In this document: piece after piece, positions 27,917 through 37,162 of the stretch | Position numbering within the stretch: position 1 is the first letter of the stretch | Layout: every line of letters starts with the position of its first letter | Assembly (NCBI RefSeq): GCF_034424315.1 | Contig: NZ_CP139972.1 | Coordinates: 4,402,001 to 4,466,000, forward strand | Source of the DNA: Chitinophaga sancti | Lineage (GTDB): Bacteria > Bacteroidota > Bacteroidia > Chitinophagales > Chitinophagaceae | Reading direction: 5' to 3' | DNA length: 64,000 bases | Notes under the pieces: model-generated | Database searches by the model: none | What the model was told of the DNA's origin: nothing | Seen by the model: only the letters and a program-made list of their open reading frames with translations | Position numbers and translations under genes: made by a program

Positions 27917-30900
27917 TTACAATCCAATCTGAATACCAAAAGTAATAGTCCTAAGAGGCGGTAAGGTGGCAGAATATCCAGTTTCAGGATCGGCGCCAAC
28001 AAAGTTTGTAAACGTATAAAGGTTTTGTGTGTTTATATAAAATCTAGCATACTGAACTTTTCGCTTAGCACACCAAGCTTGAGGTACTCCCCAAGAAAAC
28101 GAAACATTTTTAATTCTCAAATATGTACAATTCATATAATTACCATCACTTGCTCCTACTTTAAAATATTGGGATGTTTCATTTCCACTATAGCTCGAAG
28201 TCATTCTTTGTATATCATTAACATCTCCTGGCTTTCTCCATCTATTAAGTATTGTAGCAGGCTGATTAATCATTGTTCCTGGTAAGAAGTTCCCATATTT
28301 TAAACTTGCAACATATTGTTTATTAATCTGTAAAAGAACGTCAAGCTGAAAATTCTTGTAATTGAGTGTATTTGAGAGTCCAGCAGTATAACTAGGTGCC
28401 ATATTAATTACTCTTATTATATCAGTCTTGTAATTCGGGGACGCTGTTAGATTTCCTTTATAATCATAAAACTGATAGAGGCCTGTCTGAGGATCTACAC
28501 CAGCAAATGCATATACTCTCCTACTGGTAATGGCCTGACCAACAAAATAATTGAGGTAGTATGGAGAGGTTTCAATTCCAGGGAATGATAACAATTTATT
28601 TTTAGGTACATAAAAATTGATGTTAAATTTCCAGCTAAAAATTTTTTTCTTCACTGGCTGAAAATTTCCAGATAGCTCCCATCCCGTATTTTGAATTTTT
28701 GCAGGGAGATTTTTGGTATAACTTGAAAAACCGGCTAAAGCAGGTAAAGTATAGTTTACTAGTTGATTAGAAGAGCGATGTAAAAAATATGTGGCATTCA
28801 ATAAAATTCTGTTATCGAAAAAACCCAAGTCTAGGCTACTTTGCATTTTTGTTGTTGATTCCCATTGTAGATAAGGATTGGGAATCCCTCTATTAGCAAG
28901 CCCAATTACACCTTGATAAGGAACTCTAGGTGAGTAGGAAGCATATGTATTTAAATAAAGATAGTCTCCTATTTGATCGCTCCCAGTAGTTCCATAACTT
29001 GCCTGTAATTTTCCAAAACTAACATCCTTTAAAATTTTTAAAAAAAATGGTTCTTCTGAAAAAATCCAACTAGCTCCAATGCTTGAAAAATTATGGAAAC
29101 GATTATTTGCTCCGAATCTTGAAGTTCCATCTCTTCGGGCTGCTACATTTATTATATAACGATCCTTAAATCTATAATTAATTCGTCCAAACAGGGCGTT
29201 ATATTTGTAGGTACTTGCAACAGTACTTAATACTTGAACAGACGATGCAGAGCGTATATCTTCTAATAACTGGTCTGCACCATATCCAGTTCCTTTAAAT
29301 GCTTGTTGAAAATTTCTATTATTTTGAATTGTGCTTCCCAATAATGCATCCACTCTATGATCACCTTTAATAAAGTCATAAGATATTTGTGGCTCAATAA
29401 TAAAAGATCTAATACTTCCGTTTGAATAGTTCGCCACACGATCAAGATTTAATGCTTTATCTTCAGGACTATAAGAGCTAAATGGAGTTCCTCTATACTC
29501 ATTAATTTGCATATTAGTATATCCAAAACTACTTTTTATTTTTAGGCCTTTTGCCAAGTTATATGCTACCAATAAATTACTTATCAAATTATTTGTTGTA
29601 TTCCTACCGGTTCTTTTTGTTGATGCTAATGGATTCACCCAAGATGACTGTCCTTGGGAATCAGGAGCCCAATTTAGTGATCCATCTTTATTATAGATTG
29701 CAGGAGCAACAGGAGGAAGAGTAAGGGCCCAAGTTGCCAAATCATCTGCAGTTGGTAAATTTTGATCAACCATATAGGAGCCTGATAATTGAATGTTAAA
29801 TTTCTTATTTTGAGATATATTACTTATATTAAAATGAATGCTTCCTCTTTGATCACTCAAACTTGCCAATGAAACAGATGTACTTTTATTATATCCAGCC
29901 CCAATTAAAAACTGCGTATTTTCTGTTCCTCCTGATGTTGTTAGCTGAAGGTCTGAATAGTTGGCCGTTCCACCTAATAAAGTTTTTTGCCAATCCGTTG
30001 AATGAGTTGTATCCCATGTACCATTTAAATCATAATCATAGGGAAGAATTGCCTCATTTGCATTTATCTTACCTTCATGTCTCATTTCTAAGTATTGATC
30101 TCTATTTAAAAGATCAACAAATCTTACTACTTTTGAAAATCCTTGTTGAAAATTAACTCCGAATCTAGTAGGACCAGATTTCCCCTTCTTTGTAGTAATT
30201 AAAATAGCTCCCGCTGCAGCCCTAGAGCCATATATAGATGTAGCATCAGCATCTTTAAGTAAACTTATGCTTTCAATATCGGCAGGATTAATAAAGCTCA
30301 GAGGATTTCCTTGCATTGCAAATTCTTTATCTGGATCGCCAGATACCCCCAAGCTTGGATTAACAGTTTGCATTAATTGGGAAGTATATGGAACCCCATC
30401 AACTACGTATAATGGATCAGAACCTTTTCGTAAACTATTTAAACCTCTAATTTGTACGCTAATACCTGCATTTGCGACCCCTGATGATTGCTGAATAATA
30501 ACGCCTGGAATTTCTCCCTGCATTGCTAATAATACGTTTGTGACAGGTTTCTTTTCAATTTCTTTGGATGAAATAGTACTAATTGATGATGTACTATATC
30601 TTTTAGATGTAATTGAATATGCTTCAACTACGGCTCCATCTAATATACTGACAGATTCTTTTAAGATAAAAGATTGCCATCCTCTAGAGTTGCCCACTCT
30701 GAATTGTTGGCTCGTAAAACCAATACTTGAAATGGTTATATAAGATTGGGAAGGAACATTTTTTAAGACAAATATTCCTTCCTGATTAGTAGAAGTTCCA
30801 TATTTTGTATTGTTAACAACAATAGAAACGCCTGGTAATGGCTTTCCATTTTCATCTTTGACAATTCCCGATAAAGTAACCAATGAGTCGGCTGGCTCAA

Positions 30901-31285
30901 GTTCATGTTGACCAACTTTACTTGATTTCAGAATACTGTTTTCTATCGGCTTCACAATAATATTACCTTCATTATAATCCCAAACAAACCTTGTATTACT
31001 TAGTATTTCATCTAAAATCTTTCTCAATGAGTAATTATGAGAGGTTAGGATAACTCTTCTATTCTCATCAAACTGATCGTTACTATATGTAAATATAATC
31101 CCTGTTTGCTTTGTTATTATATTAAAAGCATCTTTAACAGAAACCTTATGCACTTTAATTTCAATCAATCTGTCGATTGGATAATTTTTGGCTTGTGCCT
31201 TCAAACTTAAGCAAGCAATAATCATAATGGGGCAAATTCTTGAAATGCGAAAAGCTTCCCATTTTAACTTTAAAAAATTAGCCAT
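27917..31285 (-). CDS. susC: SusC/RagA family TonB-linked outer-membrane receptor with STN domain
   Basis: The 1122-aa protein has a signal peptide (to ~residue 33, LKAQA), an STN domain (~42-110, VHKVSVKDAFNIITKQTGI), a carboxypeptidase-D-like regulatory domain (~135-215, GIVKDENGKPLPGVSIVV), a plug (~230-370, with SLLKDADATSIYGSRAAAGA, the SusC signature) and a 22-strand barrel ending YARFYINTQNLYTFTN...TFGIQIGL. It imports large nutrients with SusD and TonB energy. An STN domain usually signals through an anti-sigma factor (FecR), but no FecR/ECF sigma pair is visible in the window. The gene is divergent from the LanKC-like gene. Confidence 0.95.
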   Translation of the reverse strand: MANFLKLKWEAFRISRICPIMIIACLSLKAQAKNYPIDRLIEIKVHKVSVKDAFNIITKQTGIIFTYSNDQFDENRRVILTSHNYSLRKILDEILSNTRFVWDYNEGNIIVKPIENSILKSSKVGQHELEPADSLVTLSGIVKDENGKPLPGVSIVVNNTKYGTSTNQEGIFVLKNVPSQSYITISSIGFTSQQFRVGNSRGWQSFILKESVSILDGAVVEAYSITSKRYSTSSISTISSKEIEKKPVTNVLLAMQGEIPGVIIQQSSGVANAGISVQIRGLNSLRKGSDPLYVVDGVPYTSQLMQTVNPSLGVSGDPDKEFAMQGNPLSFINPADIESISLLKDADATSIYGSRAAAGAILITTKKGKSGPTRFGVNFQQGFSKVVRFVDLLNRDQYLEMRHEGKINANEAILPYDYDLNGTWDTTHSTDWQKTLLGGTANYSDLQLTTSGGTENTQFLIGAGYNKSTSVSLASLSDQRGSIHFNISNISQNKKFNIQLSGSYMVDQNLPTADDLATWALTLPPVAPAIYNKDGSLNWAPDSQGQSSWVNPLASTKRTGRNTTNNLISNLLVAYNLAKGLKIKSSFGYTNMQINEYRGTPFSSYSPEDKALNLDRVANYSNGSIRSFIIEPQISYDFIKGDHRVDALLGSTIQNNRNFQQAFKGTGYGADQLLEDIRSASSVQVLSTVASTYKYNALFGRINYRFKDRYIINVAARRDGTSRFGANNRFHNFSSIGASWIFSEEPFFLKILKDVSFGKLQASYGTTGSDQIGDYLYLNTYASYSPRVPYQGVIGLANRGIPNPYLQWESTTKMQSSLDLGFFDNRILLNATYFLHRSSNQLVNYTLPALAGFSSYTKNLPAKIQNTGWELSGNFQPVKKKIFSWKFNINFYVPKNKLLSFPGIETSPYYLNYFVGQAITSRRVYAFAGVDPQTGLYQFYDYKGNLTASPNYKTDIIRVINMAPSYTAGLSNTLNYKNFQLDVLLQINKQYVASLKYGNFLPGTMINQPATILNRWRKPGDVNDIQRMTSSYSGNETSQYFKVGASDGNYMNCTYLRIKNVSFSWGVPQAWCAKRKVQYARFYINTQNLYTFTNFVGADPETGYSATLPPLRTITFGIQIGL

Positions 31286-32096
31286 AATTGAATGTTTTAA
31301 AAAGCGAACCGAAGTAGTTGAGATAAATTAGGTATAATAAAAACTGATATCCTTATTAATAACTCAACTTTAAAAAACATAACACTGGAGGGATAGGATT
31401 AACACAATGTTCGCATAGAATATAATTAAATTAACATTCAATTAACTATACTAAACTAGAATATGGCAAGTCGCAAGACTATTAGAAAAAGAAGCATCCA
31501 TCAAATGTAATTTATGAATATTACTATAGTTAAGTGCCTGAATTAAAAATGATTTCTCGCACCGTTCCCCTACGATTTAAAAAAATTTTCCAATGTAGAC
31601 GTAAAAAAGAGCAGGACGATACCATACATAGTATTTTCGTTTAGCACAATAAGCGATTTAACTATATTTGATTGTCAAAAAGGAATACTCGAAAGAAAAA
31701 AACAAATAAAATAAATTAATACTATATTAATTAGACTCAAAATAAGCCAGCTGTACCGAATGAATTACTTAGTCATTTGACCTATTTATCATGCTCACTT
31801 GGCGGTTCTACACCAACTGTATCTATAATATATTTACTTCAAATGGACTTTTATATATTGTATGACAGAAGAGTCGAAAGGTGTTCAGGTATAAATAGCA
31901 CCTAAAAGTAAAGAGGTAAATCGTTATCACAATAAAGGGAACACTAAGTTCCACAATAAATCCAATAAGAGAATCTTTAATTGTGTTGAATTATCTCAGT
32001 GTAAAACTGGTAATTTAATTATGATTATTTTTACTTTTTTTTTTTAAATTCACCTTACAGTTTATAAAGTATTTAACTCTTACAATTTGTTAACCC
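31286..32096. other. 811-bp divergent intergenic region between SusC and LanKC-like genes
   Basis: No frame above about 30 codons with a plausible start was found on either strand. No precursor-like peptide for the downstream synthetase was recognised. A run of 13 T's near 32035-32047 lies about 50 bp before the synthetase start. The region presumably holds two divergent promoters, and is unusually long for this genome. Confidence 0.5.
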
Positions 32097-34739
32097 ATGA
32101 ATGAACAAAACTCAGATCTTATAGAAAAATCTTCTAATATACCTTTAACTAATTATGAAGATCTACTTGGAACATTTGGAATAAAAGAATTTTCTCAGAT
32201 TGGGTCTTTTCTAAAAGTTGGAAATCAAGATCAATCAGAAGGATGGATTTTTCACATATCAGTCAGATTAGCTGATTTTAATCCATTAATACAAAAGCTA
32301 TTCCCCTATCTTATTCAAAACAATCTTTCTTTTGTAATTCCAATAAACTCAGATATTCATAGTATGATTTTAAACTGTCATCTGGGATATATCAATCTTG
32401 GAAAAGTCTTAACAATTTTTCCCAATAGAAATTCAAATTTATCTAAATTAGCCGACGAACTTGTAGAGATCTCAACAAATTTTAAAGGTCCAGCAATTCC
32501 AACTGATATACTATTGGGAAATTTAGTATACACAAAATACGGAAGTTATGAAATTTACGAGCCGAAATATATTACTGATTCCAGTGGAGTTAAAATACTT
32601 GACCAGGAAATAATCCCATTTAAACGATACCCGTGGCTTTCATGGCCATTCAAATATCCTCAAAAAACAACTATAATTCAGGAAGGCGAAATAGTAAATG
32701 GTAGGTATTTTATTCGTAAAATTTTAAAATTTGACGCTAAGGGATTCGTAATGAAAGCATTATTTCAAAAAAATCTATTTAATTATAAATATTGCATTAT
32801 TAAAGAAGGAAAGATGGGAATAGCTGAAGATTTATATGGAAGAGAAATGGAAGATAGGCTTATTTGGCAGATGAACTTACATAAAAGGTTACAAAATCTT
32901 ATACCTATCCCCAAATTATTAAATTTTTTTAAAGAAAATTCCAATTCATACCTAGTTTTAAGTTATATAAATGGGATATCATTTGGAAATGTTTTACATA
33001 AACTGTTTGAAGGAAATCATTGGAACGATATTAATAATAAATCACAAATTCAAATTATAGACATTTTATTGAAATCAATTATAATCATAGAAAACTTACA
33101 TAAAGAAAATTTTGTTCACAGAGATATAAATGCTGAAAATTTTCTCATTAATAAAAGAGGTGATGTATCATTAATTGATATGGAATTGACCTTCGATTTA
33201 ACATCAAATTACCCAAATCCTCCGTTTGAAAAAGGCACAGAAGGATATATGTCTCCAGAACAACAAATATCTGCTATTCCAACTTTCGAGCAAGATATTT
33301 ATAGTATAGGTGCTTTAATGGTAAAATGCTTTATTCAATTTGAGCCTTCGAAATTTGATATATTGAATTCAGAAATGATGAAAAATAAGTTCTCCTTTTT
33401 TTGCAGTGATGCTGATCTGGCTGATCTAATGGCATCTTGCCTCGAACTTGAAATAGAGAAAAGGCCCTCACTTATAAAAATCCGAACATCATTAGAAGAG
33501 TTTAAGAATAGAACAATTCCAAAGAAAAAATTCAGAAAAATAAATATTCTAGATCGCAGTTTATTAGGTGACATTATTAACCAGTCGATTAGTTCATTAT
33601 CAACTAATGGAGGAACAAGTTCTGATGGCATTTGGACTTCCCTAAATACAAGCAATGATAATCTTGTCGGCAATGAGCGGTTTGACAAAACGATAGAGCT
33701 TGGATTTGGAAATGGCATTTCAGGAATTCTCTATTTATTGTCAAAAGCTAAATCAATCGGATTTAAGATTGATTTAATTTCAGACACTATAACTAAAAAT
33801 ATTAATTTTTTAGAAGAACACTATCATTACAACAAAGACAAAATCTATTCAGGTTTTTATTCGGGGAAAAGTGGCATTGCATTGGCAATATCCTCATTAA
33901 TAGAGGCAAATATTATTCCTGACAGCAGGAAAAATATTCAGATAATTTATGATTGCTTTACAAGTATTCCGTCAACAATGGAAATTGAAAATGGGATTGC
34001 AGGATATGGAATTTCTTTACTTAAATGTAACAACCAATTAGATGATAAATTTATGACAAAAAAAATAAATTCCTGCATTGACCATATCCTCAATAAACAA
34101 TCATCTAATGGATCATGGAATTTATATTTAGAATCTTCAGGTCAAAATGAAAAACTATCAGGATTCAAAGACGGTATTTCTGGAATAGTATGGTTTCTCC
34201 TTAATTACGTTGACTTTCATGCTGATGATTTAATTAGAGATAGAATTTTTCTGGCATTAGATTTTTTAATTAAAAACAGTAAACTGCATCAAGGGTATAA
34301 AACATGGAAAATCTCATCAAAAAGCAGAGAAATTCACGATTTCTATAATGGAGGATACAAAATATTAAAGCCATTTATTAAGGCTTATACCATAAGTAAT
34401 GAAAAAAAATACAAAACCATTGTTGAGCAAATATTGTTTTCATATCCGCAGCATATAACTACGGAGCTTTTTTCTCAAGAAAAAGGTATAGCAGGGTTAG
34501 GGGAAATATATATTGAAGCATGGCAAGCCTTTCACAATGAGGAATGGTTAATAAGAGCCGAATGGATTGCATTGCTATTAGCTAATACCACTTATGGAGA
34601 GTTTAAAAAATCTTATTGGAAAATGGATAATTATCATTTTTTGAATGCTTGTCTATTTAATGGAAATAGTGGAATAATTCATTTCCTACTACGTATCTTT
34701 TCACAAAATAAAATTTCAGACTATTATTCGTATTCTTAG
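32097..34739 (+). CDS. LanKC-like class III lanthipeptide synthetase (kinase-cyclase)
   Basis: The 880-aa protein has three parts. Residues ~1-200 are the N-terminal region corresponding to the phosphoSer/Thr lyase-like domain. Residues ~205-470 are a Ser/Thr kinase-like domain: IIKEG with the Lys, HRDINAENF with Asp343 and Asn348, IDMEL (Asp361 of the DFG position), EGYMSPEQQ, and the far helix EIEKRPSLIKI. Residues ~530-875 are a LanC-like domain with its repeated GIAG/GISG turns (FGNGISGILYL, YSGKSGIALAIS, NGIAGYGISL, DGISGIVW, EKGIAGLGEIY, NGNSGIIHFLL). The zinc ligands of true LanC/LanL (Cys in WC and CHG) are missing, as in class III LanKC. It would phosphorylate and eliminate Ser/Thr and cyclise with Cys. 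No precursor peptide is seen nearby. Confidence 0.8.
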   Translation: MNEQNSDLIEKSSNIPLTNYEDLLGTFGIKEFSQIGSFLKVGNQDQSEGWIFHISVRLADFNPLIQKLFPYLIQNNLSFVIPINSDIHSMILNCHLGYINLGKVLTIFPNRNSNLSKLADELVEISTNFKGPAIPTDILLGNLVYTKYGSYEIYEPKYITDSSGVKILDQEIIPFKRYPWLSWPFKYPQKTTIIQEGEIVNGRYFIRKILKFDAKGFVMKALFQKNLFNYKYCIIKEGKMGIAEDLYGREMEDRLIWQMNLHKRLQNLIPIPKLLNFFKENSNSYLVLSYINGISFGNVLHKLFEGNHWNDINNKSQIQIIDILLKSIIIIENLHKENFVHRDINAENFLINKRGDVSLIDMELTFDLTSNYPNPPFEKGTEGYMSPEQQISAIPTFEQDIYSIGALMVKCFIQFEPSKFDILNSEMMKNKFSFFCSDADLADLMASCLELEIEKRPSLIKIRTSLEEFKNRTIPKKKFRKINILDRSLLGDIINQSISSLSTNGGTSSDGIWTSLNTSNDNLVGNERFDKTIELGFGNGISGILYLLSKAKSIGFKIDLISDTITKNINFLEEHYHYNKDKIYSGFYSGKSGIALAISSLIEANIIPDSRKNIQIIYDCFTSIPSTMEIENGIAGYGISLLKCNNQLDDKFMTKKINSCIDHILNKQSSNGSWNLYLESSGQNEKLSGFKDGISGIVWFLLNYVDFHADDLIRDRIFLALDFLIKNSKLHQGYKTWKISSKSREIHDFYNGGYKILKPFIKAYTISNEKKYKTIVEQILFSYPQHITTELFSQEKGIAGLGEIYIEAWQAFHNEEWLIRAEWIALLLANTTYGEFKKSYWKMDNYHFLNACLFNGNSGIIHFLLRIFSQNKISDYYSYS

Positions 34740-35338
34740 TGGCTGAAAAACGAATGATAAAATAAAAATATACAGAATTAATATCGGAAGAAATCCCTTT
34801 AAAAATTTTTACTTCTATAATAGAAGGAAATTTTAGACGTCAATTTTTCTGGCAGGTTATACTTATGGTTTTTGCTAATCTTTTGCAAACTTGTCTAAGG
34901 TTAGATTCCTTGGACTATAATATGGCAAGAACTCATATTCATACAACGCTTGGCATAATCTTGGTATAAATGTTTATTTTAGGCTCGTTGCATGACAACC
35001 ACTAAATAAAATCCATCATTTAATATTGTGCATGAGAGAATTAACAAAGTTTTAGTCAGTAAATGAATAGGACATACCAATTTACAGCAAAAGATACTTT
35101 TAATCACTTATGGCATGTGGAAAAAAGAATTAGTTTTCCGTGAATGCTTCTTAGTTAAAACCACACGATGTATTAAATTTAAAAAACAGGCAAAATAAAA
35201 TCTACCTATGCAGGATAAACTTTGTCCTAAAGTCCATCTTTCCTGAAGTTATAAGGTTTTCAGCTTTTTTTAAACCATCTCAGTATCCTTTGCTATAATT
35301 TTAACTAGCACATTATTCCATTGAAATAAAAACACTAC
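34740..35338. other. 599-bp region after the LanKC-like gene, no gene seen
   Basis: All frames are broken by stops, with nothing longer than about 35 codons. No peptide with a recognisable leader and Ser/Thr/Cys-rich core was found. The segment is AT-rich and ends at the start of an IS21-like terminal sequence. Confidence 0.4.
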
Positions 35339-35452
35339 TGTAGATTCTGGAAGATGTTGACCCTCCTCAATTTTTTATGTTTCCCCTCCATTATGGGATG
35401 TTGACCCACCCTCTGAATTGGTATATAATCAGGTCCATTCTGGCATATTAAC
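35339..35452. mobile_element. Isolated IS21-like terminal region
   Basis: It begins with TGTAGATTCTGGAAGATGTT, and two copies of GATGTTGACCC(T/A)CC lie at about 35353 and 35399. Multiple short direct repeats beginning TG are the form of IS21 ends, where the transposase binds at several sites. No gene of this element remains next to it, because a complete IS3 follows directly. The IS assignment is tentative. Confidence 0.4.
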
Positions 35453-35514
35453 CTGTAAGGTTCCCCGAAAATGGTCCGGTGAGGTTAGAGAAAAATCTCT
35501 AACTTAATATAATA

Positions 35515-35785
35515 ATGAAAAAAGTACGATTCACTGAGAACCAAATTATCTCCATCCTAAAAAAGCAGAAATCAGGCATCGCAATTAAGGCCCTGGTAAG
35601 CGAAAATGGTGTTAGCGAAGCAACCGTGTACAATGGGAAGCGAAGTATGGTGGTATGGAGGCTAATGAATTGAAGCGGATGAAAGAACTTGAGGAAGAGA
35701 ATGCCAGACTGAAGAGCATTGTAGCCAATTTGACACTTGAGGATGATGCGGTTAGGAATTCCCTGGAAAAAAGTTCGGCGGCCTG
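35515..35785 (+). pseudogene. IS3 orfA (helix-turn-helix protein), frameshifted
   Basis: From the ATG at 35515 it reads MKKVRFTENQIISILKKQKS, then IKALVSENGVSEATVYN, an IS3 orfA HTH. Where homologues have WKAKYGGMEANELKRM a base is missing, so the frame shifts near 35629. The leucine-zipper-like coil LKRMKELEEENARLKSIVANL continues in another frame to 35785. Confidence 0.85.
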
Positions 35786-36585
35786 ACGACAAACGACAAG
35801 TAATAGAGTTATTGGTGCAGGAAAATATGAGTGAGCGTCAGGCCTGTAAGCTGGTAGACCTACCTCGGTCTTCCTTCCGATATAAGCGCAAAGTTAAAGA
35901 TGACATTTCGTTAATGGAGGCGCTGGAGGAATTGATAAAGAAACATCCTTCTATCGGCTTCTGGAAGTGCTACCACCGTTTGAGAAGAAAAGGTCATCCA
36001 TGGAATCATAAGCGGCTCTACCAGGTTTATAAGTCGTTAAAATTGAATATCAGGCGTAAGATCAAACATAGACTGCCTGAACGGGTGAAACAGCCTTTAA
36101 TAGTTCCTGAGGCGATTAATCAGTCCTGAAGCATGGATTTTATGACCGATAGCCTGGTTGATGGAAGAGGTTTTCGATTGTTGAATGTTATTGATGATTA
36201 TAACCGGGAGTCGTTGTGGATTGAAATAGATACATCATTACCAAGCCTCAGAGTTATCCGGGTACTGGAAAAGATAGTTGAAATGCGAGGTAAGCCACAA
36301 AGGATAAGAGTGAACAATGGCCCAGAGTTCATCAGCGATCAGTTTCAGCAGTGGTGTCGTGAAAGAAATATTCAGTTACAGTTTATACAGCCAGGAAAAC
36401 CAGTTCAAAATGCCTTTATTGAACGTAATAATGGCTCACTAAGAAGAGAGCTACTGGATGCATATCATTCTTTCACACTAGCAGAAATACGGCTAATGGC
36501 AGAAGAGTGGAAAGATGATTATAATAGATCCAGACCTCATCAGGCGCTTGGATTTGTTCCTCCGCTGGAATTCTCCTGTAAATAA
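35737..36585 (+). pseudogene. IS3 orfB transposase with one in-frame TGA
   Basis: The frame reads RRPDDKRQVIELLVQENMSE, HTH_21 type LPRSSFRYKRK and HPSIGFWKCYHRLRRKG, down to VPEAINQS. A TGA at 36127-36129 stands where the family has Trp (NQSWSMDFM). After it come MDFMTDSLVDGRGF (first Asp), RVNNGPEF (second Asp replaced by Asn) and NAFIERNNGSLRREL (Glu). Both the nonsense codon and the Asp-to-Asn change indicate a dead gene. Confidence 0.88.
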
Positions 36586-36648
36586 CAACAAAGAAAAATT
36601 ATTCAAAACTCTCATCCCAGCTGGATAAAAATATAGGTAAGCTTACAG

Positions 36649-37039
36649 TGGAATGTGCTACCCCATTTCCGGTCCGCGTCAACCACCCTAAGACCTGCTG
36701 CTGAAGGGTTTCTATGTCACAATAGACCCTGCCATATAAGAAATTTCCTTTTACATATTTTACGACATTTTCTATCCTGCCTTTGCTTTCGGGATCGCTT
36801 TTTCGGCAAAAATGAAGGCCCAGAGCCTGTTCACGTACATAAGCCTTAAATTTTGAAGTGAGCAACAAATCACCTATTTGCTCACTAGACAACAGTAACT
36901 TATCCTGGTCATAACCCAATTCAGCTGTAATCCCATTAAAATACTGGAATGCAGCTTCATCAGCATTGATAGTGGTATCTGTTGTAAAAGGAATAGATGA
37001 GAAGTAGACATATTTCATCCGGGAGCGGGATAACATCAT
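36649..37039 (-). pseudogene. IS21 transposase IstA, middle/C-terminal part (interrupted)
   Basis: On the minus strand it reads TMMLSRSRMKYVYFSSIPFT, GITAELGYDQDKLLL, and CRKSDPESKGRIENVVKYVK, with the catalytic Glu of the DDE domain. It stops at NGVAHST, where the IS3 copy begins. It continues, in the same frame, the N-terminal part at 39837-40338 after removal of the complete IS21 at 37048-39828 and one copy of its target duplication. The gene therefore has two insertions plus an in-frame TAG at 39850-39852. Confidence 0.85.
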
Positions 37040-37162
37040 GGTGAAGATGTTAATTCCGGTGATGATAGCCCCTCGTACCGATAATGGTATCCCCTCTAAG
37101 AAGAGCCAAAAGAGAAAGAGCATTTTACTATTTCAAAGATAATATATGGCAATAACTAAGAG

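Larger units (their letters stand above)
35453..36648 (+). mobile_element. Full-length type 1 IS3-family element (about 1.2 kb)
   Basis: Inverted repeats CTGTAAGGTTCCCC (35453) and the complement of CTGTAAGCTTACCT (ending 36648) bound orfA and orfB in the usual IS3 order. No target duplication was visible. This is the reference copy for the many damaged type 1 copies in the window. It has a frameshift in orfA and a stop in orfB and so is inactive. On its right it abuts the C-terminal part of an IS21 transposase gene. Confidence 0.9.

Noticed and set aside
31790..31870. A 24-codon frame (starting MLTWRFYTNC) as a lanthipeptide precursor for the LanKC-like enzyme
   Set aside because: It has no leader region and no ribosome-binding or promoter support; it is no longer than chance frames in this AT-rich DNA.
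36127..36129. Recoding of the in-frame TGA in IS3 orfB as selenocysteine or Trp
   Set aside because: No SECIS-like hairpin follows, other genes use TGA as a stop, and orfA of the same copy is frameshifted; it is a nonsense mutation.
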